Assembly: GCA_017885385.1 (NCBI GenBank)
Contig: JAFNGF010000223.1
Location: 14,293-19,540 of the forward strand
Reading direction: 5' to 3'
From: Planctomycetota bacterium
Lineage (GTDB): Bacteria > Planctomycetota > Phycisphaerae > Sedimentisphaerales > Anaerobacaceae
DNA length: 5,248 nucleotides
In this document: piece by piece, positions 1-4,310 of the stretch
How the letters are laid out: each line of letters starts with the position of its first letter
How positions within the stretch are numbered: the stretch's first letter is position 1
Notes under the pieces: model-generated
The model's input: only the letters and a program-made list of their open reading frames with translations
Database searches by the model: none
Told to the model about the DNA's origin: nothing
Position numbers and translations under genes: made by a program

Positions 1-128
1 TGATAATGTTGCGGTTTTATTCGCAATTGAGCTTTAAGGAGATGGCAAAAATTCGGTCTGAGCCTATCGGAACCACACTATCCAAGCTCCATCGCGGGCT
101 AAAAAGACTGCGAGAGCTGATGGAGTAA
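1..128 (+). CDS. ECF-type sigma factor, C-terminal end (5' truncated)
   Basis: This is the tail of an RNA polymerase sigma factor of the extracytoplasmic-function group. The open frame begins at base 3 and gives 41 residues before the TAA at 126-128. The visible part is sigma region 4.2, the helix-turn-helix that binds the -35 element. It has the family pattern 'LSFKEMAKI....GTTLSKLHRGLKRLREL', matching the usual '(S/E)EIA..L..p.GTVKSRLHRA...LR'. In known systems it would direct transcription of its own operon and of a regulon, and be held inactive by the product of the next gene. The next gene starts 7 nt downstream and its ribosome binding site lies inside this reading frame, so the two are probably translationally coupled. 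Region 2, the start codon and the promoter lie outside the window, so the ECF subgroup cannot be assigned. RNA polymerase regulator identity is sure; 'ECF' is likely from the short ending after region 4 and the neighbour. Confidence 0.85.
   Translation, partial: IMLRFYSQLSFKEMAKIRSEPIGTTLSKLHRGLKRLRELME
122..125 (+). promoter_or_regulatory. Ribosome binding site of the anti-sigma-like gene, inside the sigma gene end
   Basis: GGAG sits in the last codons of the sigma reading frame, 10 nt before the ATG at 136. It supports that start and suggests translational coupling of sigma and its presumed inhibitor. Confidence 0.6.
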
Positions 129-135
129 AAATCCT

Positions 136-657
136 ATGAATGGCCAAAACCAGGAGAATCTTAAAGAGTTGTTCGAGCAATTCTTGGCGCCCGAACAGGC
201 TGCCATCGCGGTCGAGGACATGCTCAAAGCCGAGCAAATCCTGCGCGAGAACCCCGCGCCGGAGCCTGACGAGCTGCTTATAGCCGACATCAAATGGCAA
301 ATCGAAGAAGCTCTGGCAGCACGGAAACCAGCATGGAATTTTAGAAGCATAGCTTACAGGGTAGCCGTCGCGGCAGCCATTATAGTCGTAGCCGCTATCG
401 GCACGCGATTCCTTCTAAAAGGCCGTGAAGACGCCGGTAAGACGGTGTATGCCTCGATAATTCCCAGAGCAATCTGGGACACCGACGATATTACCACCGC
501 CGATGCCGAGCTGGCTACCTTGACCGCTGAAATCCAACAAGTTGAAGACGAGGTCCTCACTTTGGAATTGGGCGAGCGCCACGGTAATGGCGAAAGGGCT
601 GTAGCAGAGCTGGAGATGCAACTGATAGCAATTAATAGCAATTTCTGGGAGGGATAA
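136..657 (+). CDS. Probable membrane anti-sigma factor, zinc-free, single-pass
   Basis: A 173-residue protein I do not recognise as a named family. Its place directly after an ECF sigma gene and its layout fit an anti-sigma factor that binds the sigma at the inner membrane. Residues 1-70 are a charged, helical cytoplasmic part ('FEQFLAPEQAAIAVEDMLKA', then 'ILRENPAPEPDELLIADIK'). Residues about 72-89 form one hydrophobic segment rich in Ala, Ile and Val, followed by RFLLKGR. The rest, 96-173, should be periplasmic and contains a likely coiled coil at about 122-165 with Leu/Ile/Val at heptad-like spacing. There is no cysteine anywhere and only one histidine (149), so the HxxxCxxC zinc motif of ZAS anti-sigma factors is absent. 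No catalytic, FecR or WD domain is seen. The start is fixed by GGAG at 122-125. It ends 5 nt before the next gene. The role is inferred from context; a general membrane scaffold is the alternative. Confidence 0.7.
   Translation: MNGQNQENLKELFEQFLAPEQAAIAVEDMLKAEQILRENPAPEPDELLIADIKWQIEEALAARKPAWNFRSIAYRVAVAAAIIVVAAIGTRFLLKGREDAGKTVYASIIPRAIWDTDDITTADAELATLTAEIQQVEDEVLTLELGERHGNGERAVAELEMQLIAINSNFWEG
647..653 (+). promoter_or_regulatory. Strong ribosome binding site of the secreted coiled-coil gene
   Basis: GGGAGGG overlaps the final codons of the upstream gene, 9 nt before the ATG at 663. It decides this start over any internal one and again points to coupled translation. Confidence 0.7.
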
Positions 658-662
658 GAGAA

Positions 663-1550
663 ATGAATGTACACCGCGCAATCTTTTTAGCTTTTGCAGT
701 GGCAGCACTGGCAAGCATCGTTGCCTTGCCGTGCTCAGCCGAAGACAAAAGCAAAGAAAAACAACAAGACGTCTGGGCTGAGGGGGAACAAAAAGGGCCG
801 GGAAGAGGACCGCCGGAATTTGCACCGCCGCCGGCGGGTGATCAAAAAGGCCCAAGAAGAGGACCTCCAGAATTTGAGCTGACAGATGAGGAAATCGATC
901 AGATTATGAAGGGCCTAAAAGAACGCGACCCGGCAAAGGCAAAAGAGCTGGCCGAGCTGCGCGAGAAAGACGCCGAAAAGTTCAAGGTCGAGCTTAGAAG
1001 ACAGGGCGGTGAAGAATTCGGTAAGATAATGAAGGAACGTATGGAGAACTTCTGGCGCAAAAGGCGCGCCGAGTTCGTCGGATGGCTGGAAAAAAACTAC
1101 AGCAAGGAAGCGGAAGAGCTGGCTAGACTCAAAGAGAAAGAGCCTGAACTTTATCTGAAAAAATATAACCTCCTCCGCGATAGATATTGGCACATTTTTG
1201 AGGAGGAAAAGAGAGACCCGGAATTCGCTCGAGTCCTTAAAGAAGATTTGGAGCTGAGGCAAAGGCAAGGTGAGCTGCTCAGGGAAATTAAGGCTGCCAA
1301 AAGCGACAGCCAGAAGAAAGAGCTTGCCGCCGGCCTGGAGGACGTAGTCAGCAGGAGATTTGACCTGATCGTAAAACGAAAGGAGATCATGTACGAAAGG
1401 CTGCTGAAGTGGCTGGAGGAGCTGAAAAACCGGGTCAAAGAGAGTAAAGTTGAGATTAACAAGTGGAAGGACAAAGAATTTAAGGCTGAGAACGTAAAGC
1501 AGCGATTGAAAGACCTGACCGAAGGGACTCTGAGATTCGAGTGGGACTAA
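663..1550 (+). CDS. Secreted, highly charged helical repeat protein of unknown function
   Basis: A 295-residue protein without a recognised family. Residues 1-26 look like a Sec signal peptide: basic start, hydrophobic core at 6-22, cleavage likely after 'PCSA'. Cys24 is not in a good lipobox because Pro precedes it. Residues 40-71 are a Pro/Gly-rich linker with an 11-residue motif (QKGPxRGPPEF) present twice, at 43-53 and 61-71. From 72 ('ELTDEEIDQIMKGL') to the end it is almost all charged alpha helix rich in Glu, Lys, Arg and Leu. Within this, a roughly 30-residue unit is repeated at about 85-113 and 142-171 ('KELAELREKDAEKF' / 'EELARLKEKEPELY'). The layout resembles small periplasmic helical sensors encoded beside ECF sigma genes (Spy/CpxP or CnrX type), but that likeness is architectural only. 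It lies 5 nt after the anti-sigma-like gene and 38 nt before the propeller gene. A periplasmic sensor, or a partner of the anti-sigma coiled coil, is the working guess. Confidence 0.75.
   Translation: MNVHRAIFLAFAVAALASIVALPCSAEDKSKEKQQDVWAEGEQKGPGRGPPEFAPPPAGDQKGPRRGPPEFELTDEEIDQIMKGLKERDPAKAKELAELREKDAEKFKVELRRQGGEEFGKIMKERMENFWRKRRAEFVGWLEKNYSKEAEELARLKEKEPELYLKKYNLLRDRYWHIFEEEKRDPEFARVLKEDLELRQRQGELLREIKAAKSDSQKKELAAGLEDVVSRRFDLIVKRKEIMYERLLKWLEELKNRVKESKVEINKWKDKEFKAENVKQRLKDLTEGTLRFEWD
789..875 (+). repeat. Two copies of an 11-codon repeat encoding QKGPxRGPPEF
   Basis: Copies lie at 789-821 and 843-875, 54 nt apart start to start. They differ at five codons, of which four are synonymous and one changes Gly to Arg. 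The spacer encodes APPPAGD. The pattern indicates an old in-frame duplication in the proline-rich linker, with the peptide kept. Confidence 0.8.
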
Positions 1551-1564
1551 GACAATATTTATTC

Positions 1565-1580
1565 TTCAATTGAAAAAGAG
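1565..1580 (+). promoter_or_regulatory. Ribosome binding site of the propeller gene with overlapping small palindrome
   Basis: In the 38-nt gap after the coiled-coil gene, AAAGAG (1575-1580) lies 8 nt before the ATG at 1589 and is a modest Shine-Dalgarno site. Just upstream, TTCAATTGAA (1565-1574) is a perfect 10-base palindrome. It may be an operator half or chance in AT-rich sequence. No clear internal promoter is visible. Confidence 0.4.
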
Positions 1581-1588
1581 CAATACCA

Positions 1589-2920
1589 ATGAAAGCCAGT
1601 GTAAAGTGTATATCGGTGATAGTCTTATCATGCGTAACCAGTGCCTTTGCCGCGGATTGGCCACAGTATCTTGGGCCCAACAGAAATAGTATATCAGCCC
1701 AGAAAGGTATTTTACGCTCCTGGCCTGAGAATGGGCCAGAAGTTCTATGGACTGTTACTGTTGGCAGAGGTTTTGGCGGACCTGTTGTCACTGCCGGTAA
1801 AGTCTATTTACTCGACAGGGACGATAAGGTAGGCGATAATCTTCGTTGTTTAGACCTTTCCAATGGTAAAGAACTCTGGAATTTTGCTTATAATGCTCCT
1901 GGATCTGTTCAGTTTCCTGGCTCGCGAAGCGTACCGACTGTAGACGGCAATAACGTTTATTCGTGCGGTCCCTATGGCGACTCATATTGCATAAGCATAA
2001 ACACACACAAGCCCGTCTGGAATAAGAACGTTTGGAAGGACTTCGGCGGTGATCGAGTGCCGACATGGGCAATAACACAGAATCCTCTGATTTACGGCGA
2101 TTTGCTTATTTTGGCTTCACAGGCGCCACAGGCAGGTGTGGTTGCTTATGAAAAGCTAACAGGCAATGTTAAATGGACAACGCCGTCTCTTGGTGCTGTC
2201 GGATACGTAAGTCCGGCAATAGTAAAAGTTAGCGGACAAGACCATGTTGTTATGATATCCGCCTCTATGCGAATGGGACGCGGCGGCGGCGGTGGCGGCG
2301 GCGCTACCGTCCACGGCATAGACCCGCTCAGCGGAAAAACCCTTTGGACTTATAGTAACTGGCAGTGCATGATACCCGTTCCCAGCGCGGTGGACGCCGG
2401 TGAAGGTAGAGTGCTGATTACAGGTGGATACCAAGCCGGTGCGGCAATGATAAAAGTTGAGAAGAAAGCAGATGGCAGCTACGGCGTTACAGAACTTTAT
2501 AAAAATGCTGATTTTGGCGCGCATACGCAGCCTCCGGTTCTATATAACGGCTATTTTTATGCTCAATATTCAACCAACGAAAGAAAAGACGGCATGGTTT
2601 GTATGAGTATTGACGGTCAGATTAAATGGAAAACCGGGAGGTCTCCGTTATTTGATAAGGGTGGCTCGATTCTCGCCGATGGGTTGCTGCTCAGCACCGA
2701 TGGCAGCACTAAGTTGTATCTTATTGAGCCTGATCCTTCAGACTTTAAGCCGATTGCATCAGCAGAATTGCTTAAAGAAGGAGGAACAGGATCAAGCGAT
2801 GACCCTCTAGCTTCAAGAGTTGGAGGTGCAACTCAAAACTGGGCAGCGTTGGCACTTGCCGACGGCAAGCTGCTTATACGCGACCAAAAACAGCTAAAGT
2901 GTTTGACAGTAGCTCAATAA
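1589..2920 (+). CDS. Secreted PQQ-like beta-propeller repeat protein (BamB-like)
   Basis: A 443-residue exported protein. Residues 1-21 are a signal peptide with cleavage after 'SAFA', leaving a mature start ADWPQYLGPNRN, a hallmark of planctomycetal PQQ-like propeller proteins. Blade motifs of the 'G(K/N)xxW' type recur: GKELWNF (93-99), GNVKWTT (192-198), GKTLWTY (249-255) and GQIKWKTG (343-350), with ADGKLLIRD near the end. These mark the beta-strand ends of a seven- or eight-bladed propeller. There is no adjacent Cys-Cys pair as in PQQ alcohol dehydrogenases, so a binding or scaffold role is more likely than a quinoprotein enzyme. A run of seven glycines (232-238) forms a flexible loop between blades. 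It is the last gene of the sigma unit, 38 nt after the coiled-coil gene, with a terminator about 135 nt downstream. By eye it is more AT-rich and uses other codons than the upstream gene, hinting at a different history. Family assignment is firm; the substrate is unknown. Confidence 0.9.
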   Translation: MKASVKCISVIVLSCVTSAFAADWPQYLGPNRNSISAQKGILRSWPENGPEVLWTVTVGRGFGGPVVTAGKVYLLDRDDKVGDNLRCLDLSNGKELWNFAYNAPGSVQFPGSRSVPTVDGNNVYSCGPYGDSYCISINTHKPVWNKNVWKDFGGDRVPTWAITQNPLIYGDLLILASQAPQAGVVAYEKLTGNVKWTTPSLGAVGYVSPAIVKVSGQDHVVMISASMRMGRGGGGGGGATVHGIDPLSGKTLWTYSNWQCMIPVPSAVDAGEGRVLITGGYQAGAAMIKVEKKADGSYGVTELYKNADFGAHTQPPVLYNGYFYAQYSTNERKDGMVCMSIDGQIKWKTGRSPLFDKGGSILADGLLLSTDGSTKLYLIEPDPSDFKPIASAELLKEGGTGSSDDPLASRVGGATQNWAALALADGKLLIRDQKQLKCLTVAQ

Positions 2921-2991
2921 ACTCGGAATCCGGAAGATTAACTTAACTGCCGGACATTCTGGATGAGACCGGACTGACGCTTGGCCTGGAA

Positions 2992-3023
2992 CAAGACAAA
3001 AAGCATGTGGTACTTTTGCCTTG
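2992..3023. repeat. Imperfect inverted repeat between the convergent genes
   Basis: CAAGACAAAAAG and CTTTTGCCTTG can pair with one mismatch and one bulged A around a 9-nt loop. It is symmetric enough to act in either direction but has no following T-run. It may be a decayed terminator or a chance AT-rich repeat. The rest of 2921-3054 shows no gene; a 25-codon open stretch at 2947-3024 has no start signal. Confidence 0.35.
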
Positions 3024-3054
3024 AGAACAGCCAGATTGATTGAGAAACGCAGAG

Positions 3055-3085
3055 CCTTGCAGGATTTTTGCAGGGTTTTGTTTTT
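3055..3085 (+). terminator. Rho-independent terminator of the sigma/propeller operon
   Basis: The stem CCTTGCA (3055-3061) pairs with TGCAGGG (3069-3075) with one G-U pair around a 7-nt loop. AG/TT extends it by two weak pairs. TTTTGTTTTT (3076-3085) follows immediately. It works only for + strand transcription, since the other side lacks a T-run. Its T-tract overlaps the stop codon of the opposing rhomboid gene at 3084-3086. Confidence 0.8.
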
Positions 3086-3941
3086 ATAACCTATGTCGCC
3101 TTTGCTCAGCCTCGGTAGCTTTTTTGAGGGCTCTTTTTTCCTGTGCCGTTAAGCTCTGGATGCCGCTGTCGTGCACCTTCTGCAAAATGCGGTCGACTTC
3201 CACCTGCAGTTTTCGCTGGGCAGCCATTTTCTTCTCCCATCCTCCGCTGCGGATTTTCAATCTGAGCTTGGCTCGCCAGGACTGCGAAAGCACGTAGGTC
3301 GCTCCTGTAACCATACCTGCAAGATGCGCCGCCTCACCGCCAGCGTTGGCGGATCGGTCAGGACGTAACAGCGTGATAATGCTGATGCCGGCAAAAATTA
3401 TCGCCAGAGTCACCAACCGCAGAGGGAAAATGCCCCACACGTAAACGGTCAGATTCGGAAACAATATCGCTCCCGCGGCGAGCATTCCCAAAATCGACCC
3501 CGAAGCGCCGACAAGAGGAGCTGCGTCCAGCCATCCTGCAAGAACAAGCAGAGGATACACCAGTCCGCCGGTCATGCCGCACAGTAGGTAAAAGGCCAGG
3601 AATTTTCTGCCGCCCCAGGAACGCTCAAGCATAGGGCCGAAGAAGAATAAGGCCAGCATATTTACAAACAAGTGCCACGGACTGCCGTGCAGGAATTGGT
3701 ATGTAATCAGCCGCCACAGTTGCAAAGACCTTCCCACGCTGGTCGGGTAGACGGAAAACCACTGCAAAGTGAAATACTCGACCGAAGGCATCAAGAAGGT
3801 GGCGAGGAACACCGCTGCGTTAACAATCAGCAGCCACTTGACTACCGGGCTGAGCTGGGCAGAGACAAACCTCATCTGCGGTGCACCGGAGAATTGCGAC
3901 CGATAGTTTTCCTGCGTGTAATCTCTGTCGTAAAGGCCCAT
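3084..3941 (-). CDS. Rhomboid family intramembrane serine protease
   Basis: A 285-residue inner-membrane protease that cuts single-pass membrane proteins within or near the bilayer. I choose the ATG at 3941 (MGLYDRDYTQ, a common start for planctomycetal rhomboids), not the longer open frame to 4004. An AAGAG site lies 7 nt upstream of it. Six membrane segments are visible at about 34-52, 88-105, 113-138, 147-162, 173-192 and 203-219. Key residues are in place: W76-R77 in loop 1, H90xxxN94 for the oxyanion hole, the nucleophile Ser147 in GASG, and the base His206 in AAHLAG. The cytoplasmic tail contains a short helical domain (about 248-278, 'VDRILQKVHDSG', 'SLTAQEKRALKKA'). It resembles the small C-terminal domain seen after many Bacteroidetes and planctomycete rhomboids, catalogued I believe as DUF6576. 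The gene converges on the sigma operon and lies 369 nt downstream of lgt, probably with its own promoter. The substrate cannot be told from sequence. Confidence 0.95.
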   Translation of the reverse strand: MGLYDRDYTQENYRSQFSGAPQMRFVSAQLSPVVKWLLIVNAAVFLATFLMPSVEYFTLQWFSVYPTSVGRSLQLWRLITYQFLHGSPWHLFVNMLALFFFGPMLERSWGGRKFLAFYLLCGMTGGLVYPLLVLAGWLDAAPLVGASGSILGMLAAGAILFPNLTVYVWGIFPLRLVTLAIIFAGISIITLLRPDRSANAGGEAAHLAGMVTGATYVLSQSWRAKLRLKIRSGGWEKKMAAQRKLQVEVDRILQKVHDSGIQSLTAQEKRALKKATEAEQRRHRL

Positions 3942-3988
3942 ATTACTGCTCTTTAACCAAAGCGTGCCGCCGAACAACGGCTGTCTAC

Positions 3989-4017
3989 ACCATAATACTA
4001 TCACGAATTTCGGGCAA
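3989..4017 (-). promoter_or_regulatory. Possible promoter of the rhomboid gene
   Basis: Read on the - strand, TTGCCC (4017-4012) and TATGGT (3994-3989) are 17 nt apart, each matching four of six consensus bases. An alternative -10, TATTAT (3997-3992), would give only a 14-nt spacer. A 9-base near-palindrome, CGAATTTCG (4004-4012), lies in the spacer and could be an operator. Planctomycete promoters are poorly known, so this is weak. Confidence 0.25.
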
Positions 4018-4101
4018 TGTTCAAAAGAAAACTTTGACTGCTTTTGCCAGAGAAAGCGACCTGGCTGCCTCCTTACGACGGGTAAGCACGAAAAATTCTG
4101 C

Positions 4102-4124
4102 CCGCAGGTTTTGCATCCCTGCGG
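4102..4124. repeat. Perfect 7-bp inverted repeat (hairpin)
   Basis: CCGCAGG (4102-4108) and CCTGCGG (4118-4124) pair perfectly around a 9-nt loop, TTTTGCATC. It has no adjacent T-run, so it is not a normal terminator. The compact GC stem with AT-rich loop is typical of dispersed intergenic palindromes or of an RNA helix. Confidence 0.55.
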
Positions 4125-4140
4125 TGGGCGAAGATATAAT
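4111..4140 (+). promoter_or_regulatory. Possible + strand promoter with perfect TATAAT
   Basis: TATAAT (4135-4140) is an exact -10 hexamer, with TTGCAT (4111-4116) 18 nt upstream. A transcript starting near 4147 would run through the hairpins at 4249-4304 and then antisense to the lgt 3' end. There is no + strand gene for it to serve. The -35 match is poor and the hexamer could be chance. Confidence 0.2.
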
Positions 4141-4248
4141 TAGTGCTGCAACCTTGGAGGCGGTTTTATCACCTCTCGATGAAAAATGGCGATAAAGAAA
4201 CTCCTTTTTGAGGCAGCAGGAGACAAACCGAGCACGCAAAGGAAAAGG

Positions 4249-4278
4249 ATTTATCCGCCAGACGCCTGGCGGATGAAT
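4249..4278 (+). repeat. Long hairpin with 13-bp stem and 4-nt loop
   Basis: ATTTATCCGCCAG (4249-4261) pairs with CTGGCGGATGAAT (4266-4278) around the loop ACGC. As + strand RNA the one non-Watson-Crick position (4252/4275) is a U-G pair, so the stem is unbroken. On the - strand it is an A-C mismatch. The core ATCCGCCAG/CTGGCGGAT is a perfect 9-bp palindrome. It looks like a dispersed palindromic element or the end of a + strand RNA, but no T-run follows. Confidence 0.65.
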
Positions 4279-4284
4279 ATTCAG

Positions 4285-4304
4285 CCCCCAAACTTATTCG
4301 GGGG
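4285..4304 (-). terminator. GC hairpin just past lgt, possible 3' end of the lgt transcript
   Basis: CCCCC (4285-4289) and GGGGG (4300-4304) pair, with AA/TT closing further inside past one mismatch. The hairpin begins 6 nt after the lgt stop and is followed 6 nt later by the larger 13-bp hairpin. Neither has a U-tract on the lgt side. The pair more likely protects the mRNA end or aids factor-dependent termination than acts as a classic intrinsic terminator. Confidence 0.35.
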
Positions 4305-4310
4305 TCCTCC

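Larger units (their letters stand above)
3942..4310. other. 369-nt intergenic region without a convincing gene
   Basis: Open frames cross this stretch on both strands but lack proper starts, ribosome sites and recognisable protein features. What it does hold is secondary-structure potential. GCTGCCTC (4064-4071) is the exact complement of GAGGCAGC (4210-4217). Between them lie CTTAC/GTAAG (4072-4086), CCGCAGG/CCTGCGG (4102-4124) and TTTATC/GATAAA (4165-4196). The right end carries two strong hairpins, described separately. A structured small RNA or a chain of dispersed palindromic elements would explain it. No tRNA, tmRNA, RNase P or SRP RNA signature was found. Confidence 0.5.

Noticed and set aside
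663..740. Lipoprotein signal at Cys24 of the coiled-coil protein
   Set aside because: The residues before Cys are Ala-Leu-Pro, a poor lipobox. Cleavage after 'CSA' by signal peptidase I is more likely.
789..875. CRISPR-like or tandem DNA array
   Set aside because: There are only two copies, diverged at silent sites and in frame within a gene, so this is a protein repeat.
2156..2524. 122-codon - strand frame
   Set aside because: It lies wholly inside the propeller gene, and its Ala and His runs come from the antisense of the glycine-coding stretch.
1589..2920. Quinoprotein dehydrogenase activity for the propeller protein
   Set aside because: The protein lacks the adjacent cysteine pair and is shorter than such enzymes. 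The repeats are of the general PQQ-like/BamB type.
3942..4004. Longer rhomboid start giving 21 more residues
   Set aside because: The extra residues look unlike a rhomboid N-terminus, the region carries the likely promoter and leader, and MGLYDRDY has a better ribosome site.
3881..4195. Open frame of 104 codons on the + strand
   Set aside because: Its first part is antisense to the rhomboid start and its second part is low-quality sequence in the gap. No ribosome site or protein family is seen.
4021..4239. Open frame of 72 codons on the - strand in the lgt-rhomboid gap
   Set aside because: It starts with TTG, has no ribosome site, shows no recognisable protein features and overlaps dense inverted repeats.
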